A DNA stretch of 64,000 bases, from positions 4,601,800 through 4,665,799 of the forward strand of contig NZ_CP037920.1 in NCBI RefSeq assembly GCF_007748195.1, read 5' to 3'. Below the pieces are notes generated by a model. That model had not been told where the DNA came from and ran no database searches. It saw only the letters and a list, made by a program, of their open reading frames with translations. Origin of the DNA: Gimesia aquarii (lineage in GTDB: Bacteria > Planctomycetota > Planctomycetia > Planctomycetales > Planctomycetaceae). This document shows positions 52,130 through 60,605 of this stretch, one piece after another; position 1 is the first letter of the stretch, and each line of letters starts with the position of its first letter. A program made the position numbers and the translations under genes.

Positions 52130-52987
52130 TTAAAGTAGTTCTGCAAAGAATTGATCAAACGCCTTAAAGATCGGTTTTTCCTTCGTCCGATCGAATACAG
52201 AAAATCGAACCTGCTTGAAACGACCAAAATATGGAGAACCTTCACACAGAAATTCATAAAAATTCTCTGCCACCATCTTAGGACAATTTCGAAAAACGCC
52301 ACACCCCCAAGCCCCCAGAACCAGCGCATCACAGCCTTTTGCCGCGAATAAAGCCAGCACTTTATCCATCCGTGTTTTGAATAACTGCGGGATCGCATCA
52401 ACTTTATCAGGTTCATTTTTCTGAATGGCCCCCGCATTCGGAGCTGCACTGGTCAGGAAGTCCACTTGGTAACTTGCTTCCAGAAAGGCACCAGCGTCAT
52501 CACGAAACACAGGACAACCTGGCGAGAAAATCATCCGATCTGAGTAAAAGGCACTCCGCAGATTCCGATGTGTATCATAGTATTCTTCAAAAAACAGATT
52601 CAACGAACTATATAAGCTTGAACTCCGAGCCAAGCTTTCTTCCTGTGCCTGACTACCTCCTAGGAAACCACCGCCAGGATTTTTAGCTGACGCAAAATTG
52701 AGTACACCTATTTTGCTGCAATCTTCTTCAGAACAAAGTTCACGAGCGCCTTCTAAAGTTGTTTCATTCACGAGACGGAAACTGGTACTCGTAAACGATC
52801 GCGGCTGTTCAGACACGTCACGTCTAATCTGATCCAGTTGCTCTGGATCAAAATGCTCGGCCCCAGCATTACATGCTTCCACCTCCGCTTGAATCGCCAC
52901 CAATTCCCCTTGCGGATTCACATAGCGACCTTTTTCTACCACTTCTAATGTTGTTTTCGCCAGTTGCGATCTTGCTGATCGACTCAT
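52130..52987 (-). CDS. Bacterial PARG-like protein (TIGR02452 family)
   Basis: The 285-residue protein has the macro-fold catalytic signature of poly(ADP-ribose) glycohydrolases: NPGGGFLGGSQAQEESLARS holds the GGG-x7-QEE motif with the catalytic glutamates. SAAPNAG, LVLGAWGCGVFRNCPKMVAE and an N-terminal helical region beginning LAKTTLEVVEKGRYVN complete the microbial TIGR02452 pattern. It should remove ADP-ribose chains or related groups from proteins or nucleic acids. AGGA lies 6 nt before the ATG. It is unlinked to the macro-domain gene at 19237-19866. Confidence 0.9.
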   Translation of the reverse strand: MSRSARSQLAKTTLEVVEKGRYVNPQGELVAIQAEVEACNAGAEHFDPEQLDQIRRDVSEQPRSFTSTSFRLVNETTLEGARELCSEEDCSKIGVLNFASAKNPGGGFLGGSQAQEESLARSSSLYSSLNLFFEEYYDTHRNLRSAFYSDRMIFSPGCPVFRDDAGAFLEASYQVDFLTSAAPNAGAIQKNEPDKVDAIPQLFKTRMDKVLALFAAKGCDALVLGAWGCGVFRNCPKMVAENFYEFLCEGSPYFGRFKQVRFSVFDRTKEKPIFKAFDQFFAELL

Positions 52988-53294
52988 ACTAAATCCTTTT
53001 CTTCCTAAATTTTTTTATTTTTTCTTGTTAAGAACAAGAATACCTTAGTGTATTTAATACAACAAGATATCCGTAAAAAGGTTCGCTAGTTTTTACAAAA
53101 TATTTCGAAAAATTTTCACACAACTGCTAATACTGACTGCTCCACGCGAATGACGCCCAAAACCTCAATCCCTTTCGTATATTTCGTGGTCGAATCACTT
53201 CCCTTTGGCTTTCTATCCAGTCAGAATTTTCGATAGAATAGAAGTCCTCTCCTCATCCATCAGCCGCAAGATAACATCAATCAGGAACATCATC
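52988..53294. other. Intergenic region with degenerate repeat copy
   Basis: About 300 bp between divergent genes, without a coding region. It is AT-rich near 53000-53130. At 53173-53192 it holds TTTCGTATATTTCGTGGTCG, which matches the inner part of the inverted-repeat element terminus (7983-8002) at 17 of 20 positions. Confidence 0.5.
53173..53192. repeat. Degenerate copy of TTTCGTGTTTTTCGTGGTAG repeat
   Basis: Seventeen of 20 bases match the terminus of the element at 7601-8010. A second copy in the same orientation lies at 54954-54973, so the two flank the secreted propeller-like gene. Confidence 0.4.
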
Positions 53295-54848
53295 ATGAAG
53301 CGATTGCTGGCCCTCTGCCTCTCACTTTTGATCATCATCACCTCAAGCATCAGCTTCGCAGCCGAACCTATTAATATTGGCTCGCAACTGGAATTAATGG
53401 TGGATGACACCTTAATTGAATCGCGCTCACCAGAGACCCGCTTTGTGTTGCATCATCCCATTCCGCAGGGAGTTGTATTCACCTATGATGCCCCCTGGGA
53501 AGGGAGTGGCTGCGGCTATCAGAGTATTTTCAAAGACGGCGACAAATATCGTATGTACTACAAAGCCTGGCAGCTCAACGTGCAGCAGGGAAAACTCGGC
53601 CCCAATCCCAGTAACTTCACCTGCTATGCTGAGAGTGATGATGGAATCCACTGGAAACGTCCTGATCTCGGCCTGTTTGCTTTTCCGAAAGGTGGCTCCA
53701 AAGACAACAACATCGTGATCGGGCTTGAACGTCGCGACTGGATGAAAGATGCCCAACCCGATCCCGTGCATCCCGCCGTCTTCAAAGACGAAAACCCGAA
53801 CTGTACTGCTGATGCCAAATACAAGGCCATTCTGCGCTCCCGCGGTCCCAAAGGTCTGCTCGTCCTGAAATCACCAGATGGCATTCACTGGTCGCTCATG
53901 ATTGATAAACCGGTGATTACCCATGGTGCCTTCGATTCACAAAACCTGGCGTTCTGGGATCCCACCATCAAAAAATACCGCGCCTACTGGCGTTATTTTA
54001 CAGCCGGCACCACTGATAAAGTCTGGAAGCCGGCCGGCTATCGCGATATCCGTACCGCGACCTCTGAAGACTTACTGAATTGGAGCAAGCCCCAGAACCT
54101 GACTTATGGCGATGCACCACCCGAGCATCTCTATACGAATCAAATCAAACCCTACTATCGTGCTCCCCACATTCTGATCGGCTTGCCCACACGTTACATC
54201 GAACGTGGCTGGTCAAAATCGATGGAAGCGCTGCCCGATGCGAAACATCGTAAGATGCGTTCTTCCATTTCTGATCGTTATGGCATGGCCATTACCGAAG
54301 CCCTTTTCATGACCAGCCGTGACGGCGTGAAATTCAAACGCTGGCAGGAAGCCTTCCTGCGTCCCGGCCCCGAACGCAACGACACCTGGGCCTACGGCAA
54401 TCAATACATTGCCTGGCAAATGGTCGAAACCAAATCTACCACCGAAGGTGCTCCGAATGAACTTTCTCTCTATGCTTCCGAGGGCTACTGGACCGGAACA
54501 AGCAATCAACTGAGACGCTACACGATGCGAATCGACGGCTTTGTCTCTCTAAAAGCACCGATGAAGGGAGGAGAGATCATCACTAAACCCTTCACGTTCA
54601 AGGGTAAAGAACTGCTGTTCAACTTCGCCACCTCCGCCGCCGGTTCCATTGTCGTCGAATTACAAACCCCAGACGGCAAACCGATCCCCGGCTTCACAGA
54701 AAAAGAGGGCATCGAACTCTTCGGCGACACACTCTCACGCTCCGTTCACTGGAAAAATGGTTCCGACGTCAGCCAACTCGCCGGCAAACCAATCCGCATG
54801 AAAATCAAACTCAAAGACGCGGATCTGTATTCGCTGCGGTTTAAATAA
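53295..54848 (+). CDS. Secreted propeller-like protein of unknown function
   Basis: The ATG at 53295, 8 nt behind AGGAA, gives 517 residues with a signal peptide (MKRLLALCLSLLIIITSSIS, cut near FAAEP). The start of the mature protein, LELMVDDTLIESRSPETRFV, and recurring motifs ESDDGIHWKRPDLG, LKSPDGIHWSLM and TSEDLLNWSKPQNL look like the strand-end turns of a sialidase/GH43-like beta-propeller. A C-terminal beta-sandwich-like segment lies near 420-515 (GGEIITKPFTFKGKELLFNF). Such proteins are common in planctomycetes and are thought to handle polysaccharides; no activity is established. It is a single gene. Confidence 0.72.
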   Translation: MKRLLALCLSLLIIITSSISFAAEPINIGSQLELMVDDTLIESRSPETRFVLHHPIPQGVVFTYDAPWEGSGCGYQSIFKDGDKYRMYYKAWQLNVQQGKLGPNPSNFTCYAESDDGIHWKRPDLGLFAFPKGGSKDNNIVIGLERRDWMKDAQPDPVHPAVFKDENPNCTADAKYKAILRSRGPKGLLVLKSPDGIHWSLMIDKPVITHGAFDSQNLAFWDPTIKKYRAYWRYFTAGTTDKVWKPAGYRDIRTATSEDLLNWSKPQNLTYGDAPPEHLYTNQIKPYYRAPHILIGLPTRYIERGWSKSMEALPDAKHRKMRSSISDRYGMAITEALFMTSRDGVKFKRWQEAFLRPGPERNDTWAYGNQYIAWQMVETKSTTEGAPNELSLYASEGYWTGTSNQLRRYTMRIDGFVSLKAPMKGGEIITKPFTFKGKELLFNFATSAAGSIVVELQTPDGKPIPGFTEKEGIELFGDTLSRSVHWKNGSDVSQLAGKPIRMKIKLKDADLYSLRFK

Positions 54849-54893
54849 ACGAGGATGTAAGGCAAAAGTAATTTCTTAAAATATGCAAGTGCC

Positions 54894-54924
54894 ACTGTCG
54901 GCTCATTCTTTAGGCCGACAGTGC
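54894..54924. terminator. Stem-loop between convergent genes
   Basis: CACTGTCGGC (54894-54903) pairs perfectly with GCCGACAGTG (54915-54924) across an 11-nt loop. It lies between the convergent ends of the propeller-like gene and the ribose permease gene. There is no long T-run, but position and strength suggest a bidirectional terminator. Confidence 0.55.
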
Positions 54925-54953
54925 GTTGAACTAACAAACCCAACAACCCAAAC

Positions 54954-54973
54954 TTTTGTATCTTTCGTGGTAG
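54954..54973. repeat. Degenerate copy of TTTCGTGTTTTTCGTGGTAG repeat
   Basis: TTTTGTATCTTTCGTGGTAG matches the terminus of the element at 7601-8010 at 17 of 20 positions. It has the same orientation as the copy at 53173-53192 and shares its GTAT variant. Confidence 0.4.
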
Positions 54974-54997
54974 TGAAACAACCACATCAAAGCCAAC

Positions 54998-56002
54998 TCA
55001 CCCACGCCGCTTCCACCGCTGTCGAGCGGCGTCCAGTAACACCGCGACAATGATCACCGCTCCCGTAATCACACGTTTAATCGGATCCGAAGCCCCAACC
55101 TGAGCCAGCCCTGTTTGCAGGACGGCGATGATTAGCACACCGAAGAACGTATTGATCACCGAACCGCGACCGCCCATCAGGCTGGTACCGCCGATCACAC
55201 AGGCTGCGATGGCCGCCAGTTCTAATCCGACGGCGGCGTTGGGGTCGGCAGTGGAAAGTCTGGAAGTTTGCATGATGCCAGCTAAACCACACATCAAACC
55301 GCTGATTGTGAACACGGTGATTGAGTAGGGAGCTGTGCGGATGCCCGACATGCGCACTGCTTCCACGTTTGTGCCAATGGCGATGCAGTATCTGCCAAAC
55401 ACAGTCCGTGTGAGCAAATATTGTCCCGCCGCAACGATGACCAGCGATAACAGAAACGCAGGAGAGAATGCGAGGCCCTTCATTGGCACGCCAATCCATT
55501 CAATCGAAGAGCCAATGTATTTTGTCTGTGAATCTGTCATCAGATAGGCACTGCCGCGTGCCATTTCCAGCATGCCCAATGTAACGATGAACGATGGGAT
55601 ACTCGCTTTCACGCTGATCACACCATTCAACACGCCACAAAACGCCCCCACTCCCAGACAGATGGGAACCGCCGCCCAAAGCGGCCAGCCATAGTTAACC
55701 ATCAACACCCCCAATACGGCTGAAGAGAGTGCCAACAGCGAACCCACCGACAAATCAATGCCACCGATAATCAGTACCAGCGTCATCCCAACGGCAATCA
55801 CTGTCAGGTCAGGAATTTGATTGGCAATCGTGATCAAAGTCTGCTGCGACAGAAAATTCTGGCTCATCAGACTGAAGATCAGAACCAACAGCGCCAGCAC
55901 ACCCAGCAATCCCACGTATTGCAGGAGCGAAGACATCAGGTTTCCGCTGACAGAGCGTGAAGCAGAAGTCGTCTCGGAAACAGGGGCAGGGGAGTCGTTC
56001 AT
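54998..56002 (-). CDS. rbsC: Ribose-type ABC transporter permease
   Basis: The ATG at 56002 overlaps the rbsA-like stop by 4 bp and gives 334 residues. The protein has about ten membrane segments of the RbsC/BPD_transp_2 family, with the signatures MTLVLIIGGIDLSVGSLLAL, GWPLWAAVPICLGVGAFCGV, LNGVISVKASIPSFIVTLG and AACVIGGTSLMGGRGSVINT. It forms the membrane channel for a sugar imported through the binding lipoprotein and ATPase encoded just upstream. It is the last gene of the LacI-led operon. Ribose is the likely but not proven sugar. Confidence 0.9.
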   Translation of the reverse strand: MNDSPAPVSETTSASRSVSGNLMSSLLQYVGLLGVLALLVLIFSLMSQNFLSQQTLITIANQIPDLTVIAVGMTLVLIIGGIDLSVGSLLALSSAVLGVLMVNYGWPLWAAVPICLGVGAFCGVLNGVISVKASIPSFIVTLGMLEMARGSAYLMTDSQTKYIGSSIEWIGVPMKGLAFSPAFLLSLVIVAAGQYLLTRTVFGRYCIAIGTNVEAVRMSGIRTAPYSITVFTISGLMCGLAGIMQTSRLSTADPNAAVGLELAAIAACVIGGTSLMGGRGSVINTFFGVLIIAVLQTGLAQVGASDPIKRVITGAVIIVAVLLDAARQRWKRRG

Positions 56003-57558
56003 ACGTTTGATCCTGGAACAAGATGAGTCTCTGGTTGTGTGTATCCTGAAAAGCAATCTTGCATGATCGCGTCGTAGGACCATGTTTCGCGGGTATATTC
56101 TGAAACCAGTTTCCCCGCCGACATCACGCCGATGCGATCACAGGTCTCGAACAGTTCTTCCAGATCACTGCTTACAATAATGAGTGCCTTACCTTGTTTA
56201 GCAAGCTTGTCGAATAGCTGATGAATCTTTCTGCGGGCTGCCACATCAATGCCGCGAGTCGGTTCATCAAACAGAAACACGTCGGCGTCTTTTAACAACC
56301 ACTTTGCCACGGTCACCTTTTGTTGATTGCCACCACTCAGCGTACTCACAGTTTGCTCAATATTGCGGGCGTGAATTTGCATCGTGTCCCGCTGTGCTTC
56401 GACGAGCTTTCTTTCCTGGCTTCGATTGATGATACCAACGGAACCAGCCAGCAAATCCATGCTGGAGAGTGTCGTATTCACCCGAATCGATTGTGAAAGT
56501 AACAACCCGTTTTGCTTGCGATCTTCTGTTACCATTGCCAGTCGTTGTGAGACTGCTGTATGAGGATGGTCAAACTGATAAGCCGATGATTCCCCCCGTA
56601 AAAAAATTTCTCCGCTGTCCGCTCGGTCAGCCCCAAATATCAACCGTAACAGTTCAGTACGCCCCGATCCCACCAGACCGGCGATTCCATAACGTTCGCC
56701 CGCTTTGACTGAAAAATTCACATTTTGAACCACGGACGCGCGCCCCAATCCGGAAACACGAATCATTTCCTGGTTCGTTGCATAAGACCGATGATTCTGA
56801 ATTGCGTGCTGCGCCGTCCCTGTTTCTCCCGTCATGAGATCAATCACTCGTTCGATCGGTTTGAACTCATCCACCTTATGAGTGTTTACATATTTGCCAT
56901 CTCGCAACACAGTCAGACGGTCGGCAATCTGAGCGATTTCATCCAGCCGATGACTGATATAAATAATACCAACACCATTCTTTCTCAGTTCAGAGAGCCG
57001 CGTAAACAGCCGCTCGGTTTCACCAGCACTCAATGCCGCCGTCGGTTCATCCAGAATCAACACCTGACAATTCCGATCCAGGGCCGCTGCGATTTCCAGC
57101 ATCTGTTGCTGGCCAACACCGAGGCTACCCGCCATTTGATTGGTGTCGATATCGTTTAACCCGAATCGATCCAAAGCCACTCGTGCATGTGCATGGAGTA
57201 ACTTTCGATTGACGATCCCACACCGCTGTGGAAAGCGTCCCAGTAATAGATTTTCAGCGACAGTCAACGTCGGAATCAGATTCAGTTCCTGTTGTACAAT
57301 CTGGACACCCAACGACTCGGCAGAGCGTTTATCGCGGGGATTGTACAACTCGCCGTTCAGAGTCATGCTGCCCGAAGTTGCTAGCGTCAAACCGGCGATA
57401 ATCCGACAGAGCGTACTTTTGCCCGCACCATTGGCTCCCAGCAGCGCGTGGATTTCACCTGCTTTGAGTTCAAACTGCACGTTATCCAATACCCGTACAA
57501 CGTAATCCTTGCACAGTCCGCGGACGGTAAGACGGAGCGGCTGCGACTCACCATTCAT
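55999..57558 (-). CDS. rbsA: Ribose-type ABC transporter ATP-binding protein (double ATPase)
   Basis: The 519-residue protein contains two ABC domains, as in RbsA/MglA. The first has Walker A ALLGANGAGKSTLCRIIAGL, signature LGVGQQQMLEIAAALDR and Walker B VLILDEPTAAL. The second has the degenerate Walker A IAGLVGSGRTELLRLIFG, LSGGNQQKVTVAKWLL and VFLFDEPTRGIDV. It powers import through the permease. It overlaps its neighbours on both sides by 4 bp (57555-57558 and 55999-56002), implying translational coupling. Confidence 0.93.
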   Translation of the reverse strand: MNGESQPLRLTVRGLCKDYVVRVLDNVQFELKAGEIHALLGANGAGKSTLCRIIAGLTLATSGSMTLNGELYNPRDKRSAESLGVQIVQQELNLIPTLTVAENLLLGRFPQRCGIVNRKLLHAHARVALDRFGLNDIDTNQMAGSLGVGQQQMLEIAAALDRNCQVLILDEPTAALSAGETERLFTRLSELRKNGVGIIYISHRLDEIAQIADRLTVLRDGKYVNTHKVDEFKPIERVIDLMTGETGTAQHAIQNHRSYATNQEMIRVSGLGRASVVQNVNFSVKAGERYGIAGLVGSGRTELLRLIFGADRADSGEIFLRGESSAYQFDHPHTAVSQRLAMVTEDRKQNGLLLSQSIRVNTTLSSMDLLAGSVGIINRSQERKLVEAQRDTMQIHARNIEQTVSTLSGGNQQKVTVAKWLLKDADVFLFDEPTRGIDVAARRKIHQLFDKLAKQGKALIIVSSDLEELFETCDRIGVMSAGKLVSEYTRETWSYDAIMQDCFSGYTQPETHLVPGSNV

Positions 57559-58538
57559 TTCAGAACCTCAGCGGTAATGAGATCGACGGGGGTTTCGCGA
57601 TCTTCAACTTTCGCATCCGGGTCCTCTATCAAACGCAATGCGTGTTCAATTCCAAACACCGCCAGCTCACCACCATGCTGGTCGGCCGTCGCCAGGATCT
57701 GGCCATCCCGAATTGCCTGTTGAACGGCGGCGATATTATCAAATCCGACAATGGCCACCTCGCCAGTCTTGTTATTATTCTTGACGGCCGCTAATGCCCC
57801 CAGAGCCATACTGTCATTCGCTGCCAGAATCGCTTTGACATTCGGATGCTCGCTAAGCATCGAAAGGGCCAGAGTATTCGCCATACTCATTTCCCATTGT
57901 GCCGACTGACTGTCTACAATCTTGATTCCCGCATCCTGCATCGCCGCCTCAAAACCAAGTCGCCGCTGTGTTCCGTTAAATGAGGTTCGGATGCCTTCTA
58001 ATACAACCACTTCATCACCCGACTTCAGCTTCGAAGCCAGGAAATCGCCCACCTTTTTGGCTCCCGCTTGATTATCGGGCCCAACGAAGGGAATTGAAAT
58101 TTTTTCCGCTTCCAGGATTTCCTGATCCAGCTTATTATCGATGTTTACGACCACCACCCCCGCTTCCCGCGCGCGACGGAGAGCAGGAACCAGCGCTTTT
58201 GAATCCGCGGGGGCAATCACAATTGCATCCACGCCGTTAGCTACCATTTCTTCAACGAGTGCCACCTGACGACTGAGATCTCGCTCATCCTTGATTCCGT
58301 TCACAATGAGTTCATATTCATCCCCTTGTTGCTGTTGATGTTTTTTAGCTCCCTCCGCCATGGAAGAAAAAAAGTCGTTCGCCAGTGACTTCATGATTAA
58401 AGCAATCCGTGGTTTTTTATCTCCCGAATTGACGTCAACCTGCTCAGCTTTCTGATCACTGTTTTCTGTGCAGCTCATCAGCAGGCAACAGAATGCCAAC
58501 AATAAACTATAATGCCAATGTCTTCTGAACTCGTTCAT
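57555..58538 (-). CDS. rbsB: Ribose-type sugar-binding lipoprotein
   Basis: The 327-residue protein has a signal peptide with the lipobox LLMSC (near residue 23), so it is anchored as a lipoprotein and not free in the periplasm. The mature part is a type I periplasmic binding fold: PRIALIMKSLANDFFSSMAE, GVDAIVIAPADSKALVPALR, VVVNIDNKLD and AIVGFDNIAAVQQAIRDGQI. This is the RbsB/galactofuranose-binding group. It delivers sugar to the RbsA/RbsC-type transporter. GAGGGA lies upstream of the ATG, and the ribokinase gene ends 13 bp before it. Confidence 0.9.
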   Translation of the reverse strand: MNEFRRHWHYSLLLAFCCLLMSCTENSDQKAEQVDVNSGDKKPRIALIMKSLANDFFSSMAEGAKKHQQQQGDEYELIVNGIKDERDLSRQVALVEEMVANGVDAIVIAPADSKALVPALRRAREAGVVVVNIDNKLDQEILEAEKISIPFVGPDNQAGAKKVGDFLASKLKSGDEVVVLEGIRTSFNGTQRRLGFEAAMQDAGIKIVDSQSAQWEMSMANTLALSMLSEHPNVKAILAANDSMALGALAAVKNNNKTGEVAIVGFDNIAAVQQAIRDGQILATADQHGGELAVFGIEHALRLIEDPDAKVEDRETPVDLITAEVLK

Positions 58539-58551
58539 TTGAGCGTCCCTC

Positions 58552-59484
58552 TTATTGTCGTTTTAAAAGTGTTTCGATCTGTTCTCGTGTCGGCATCGCT
58601 GTTTGTGCTCCTGCGCCCGATGCAGCCAACGCACCCGCGGCGGAAGCAAACTGTACCGCTTCGATCAAACTCGCATGCTCTGCCAGGCGAACGGCTATTC
58701 CCGCTGCAAACGCATCACCGGCAGCTGTAGAATCGATGGCTTCTACGGCAAATGACGGCACTGTTTGAATGGTCTCTCCGTCAAACAGAACTGCCCCTTG
58801 TTCCCCCATCGTGATGATTGCCTGTTTCGGGCCAAGCTGTATCAGTTCTTTCATCAGCGACACCGCATCGTCCATTGACTCAACCGGTTTCCCCAGCAAT
58901 GCCGCCGCCTCGGATTGATTGGGGCAAATCAAATCGACATTCAATAAATCGGCACAACATTCAAGCGGAGCAGGCGCCGGATCGAGAATCACAGGCACTC
59001 CCGCATCGCGTGCGATCTGTGTTGTATACGCGACGATCTCCTGCGGCACCTCCAATTGCATCAGCAAAACATCACTGCCGTATATCACCTCTCTAGCTTG
59101 TTCGATCTCCTGCTGATTGACCAGAGCGTTGGCACCAGGCACAACGAGAATCGCATTCTCGCCACTCTCTTCCACCATCACTACTGCGACACCACTGGCG
59201 GTATTCTCTCGCCGTATAATGCGCGATGTATCAACGTTTTCTTCTGCAAGGTTCTGCAACAATTGCGTAGCAAAACTGTCATCTCCCACACAGCCAATCA
59301 TTGTGACTTCCGCGCCCATGCGGGCTGCTGCCACCGCCTGATTCGCACCTTTGCCTCCCGGATTTTCCACTTTAGAATCAGCAATGACCGTCTCACCAGG
59401 GAGTGGCAGATTTGACGCACGGATCATCAAATCCATGTTGATGGAACCGACGACAGTGATCTTCGCTTGTTGCTTCTCAGCCAT
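58552..59484 (-). CDS. rbsK: Ribokinase
   Basis: The 310-residue PfkB-family kinase starts ITVVGSINMDLMIRASNLPL, with the GG motif VENPGGKGANQAVAAARMG. Near the C-terminus is DSTAAGDAFAAGIAVRLAE, which holds the anion hole and the catalytic Asp. These are the ribokinase signatures (PROSITE PfkB 1 and 2). It phosphorylates imported ribose to ribose 5-phosphate. It lies between the nucleoside hydrolase (16 bp upstream) and the binding protein (13 bp downstream) in the LacI-led operon. Confidence 0.94.
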   Translation of the reverse strand: MAEKQQAKITVVGSINMDLMIRASNLPLPGETVIADSKVENPGGKGANQAVAAARMGAEVTMIGCVGDDSFATQLLQNLAEENVDTSRIIRRENTASGVAVVMVEESGENAILVVPGANALVNQQEIEQAREVIYGSDVLLMQLEVPQEIVAYTTQIARDAGVPVILDPAPAPLECCADLLNVDLICPNQSEAAALLGKPVESMDDAVSLMKELIQLGPKQAIITMGEQGAVLFDGETIQTVPSFAVEAIDSTAAGDAFAAGIAVRLAEHASLIEAVQFASAAGALAASGAGAQTAMPTREQIETLLKRQ

Positions 59485-59500
59485 TAAACAATCTTCGCTT

Positions 59501-60568
59501 CTATTTTGCAGGTGGTTGACTGGAAAGCTGCACGAGCGCTTCGATCAGCCGCTGGCGTTGGGCATCATTCAGCTTTAAATAGCGGTGACGACCTTGATCG
59601 TTTTTCTTAAATGTCGTCAGACCATTGTCTTTGACATCGACATCGCCTGAATCCGAAAGACCAAAATACCCGCGATGAGGAAAGACCGCATAAAGCACAC
59701 TCGTTAAATCCCAGGTCGGACGATTGTGAGGCGGAGGGTTATACAGAATGTATGCCTCGGCTAACGGATGATGAGGCGTGTAATTATAATCCTCTTCGAT
59801 GCTTTCATGCGGATAGGGTACCGATAGACCAATTTCATAACCACTCCACACAACGGGTGTCGGCCATTCCTGAGCCAGCTTTTGCGCGGCTGGGACATCC
59901 TTAATAATATTATACTCGAGATGATCAACCAGTTTCCCTTTTCTGGGAATTTTTTCAAACGCCCCCGCCATGATCGAAAGCAGCTTCACTTTTTGTTTCA
60001 CCAGTTGTTTTCCAGTCAACGGACTGATGTCATCTCTGGTCGATTTCAGTAAATTCGCCAGATTGGTCGAAAAACCGACTTGTGCAATGACCACTGAACT
60101 ATCTTTCGCGCCAGCCAATGCTTTGCGTAAGACCGTTACAGCATCGGGGATCTGCTTGGCATCTTTCAAATCATGGGGATAGCGTAATTTGCCGTTGTCT
60201 TTTTGTTGAGCCAGTTTGTTAAACTTGCCTGTTGTGGGTGTTACCCCACTCCGACAGATGCCAATCGGAACTTCACCTTTGCCATAAAACGTATTCACCG
60301 CGTCAGTGAACGATGCAGCCAGTGGATTGTCTTTCGTAATCGTAACGGCCAGCAATTTACAATCGCCACGGGCTTCGAGTGCATGAATCATGCCTAGCGC
60401 CAGGACATCATCTACGTCATTTCCGATATCGGTATCAAAGATCAGTGGGACAGGACGCTCTGGTTCCTCTGCCTCCAATGTCGCACTCATCCATAACAAT
60501 GTGCAACAAAAAAAACTACAAACGAGCCATGAGTAACGATAGTTGAGCGACTTCGCATTTTGATTCAT
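59501..60568 (-). CDS. Exported nucleoside hydrolase
   Basis: The 355-residue protein has a signal peptide (residues about 1-32, ending in LEAEEPE). The calcium-binding N-terminal motif of the inosine-uridine nucleoside hydrolase family is PLIFDTDIGNDVDDVLALGM. Further family segments are LLSIMAGAFE and WPTPVVWSGYEIG. Export suggests that nucleosides are split outside the cytoplasm into base and ribose, which the downstream transporter and ribokinase then handle. Base specificity cannot be told. It lies 37 bp after the LacI gene. Confidence 0.9.
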   Translation of the reverse strand: MNQNAKSLNYRYSWLVCSFFCCTLLWMSATLEAEEPERPVPLIFDTDIGNDVDDVLALGMIHALEARGDCKLLAVTITKDNPLAASFTDAVNTFYGKGEVPIGICRSGVTPTTGKFNKLAQQKDNGKLRYPHDLKDAKQIPDAVTVLRKALAGAKDSSVVIAQVGFSTNLANLLKSTRDDISPLTGKQLVKQKVKLLSIMAGAFEKIPRKGKLVDHLEYNIIKDVPAAQKLAQEWPTPVVWSGYEIGLSVPYPHESIEEDYNYTPHHPLAEAYILYNPPPHNRPTWDLTSVLYAVFPHRGYFGLSDSGDVDVKDNGLTTFKKNDQGRHRYLKLNDAQRQRLIEALVQLSSQPPAK

Positions 60569-60605
60569 TTTCTTGAAACCTTTCTCAGAGTTGTTTTATT
60601 TATGT

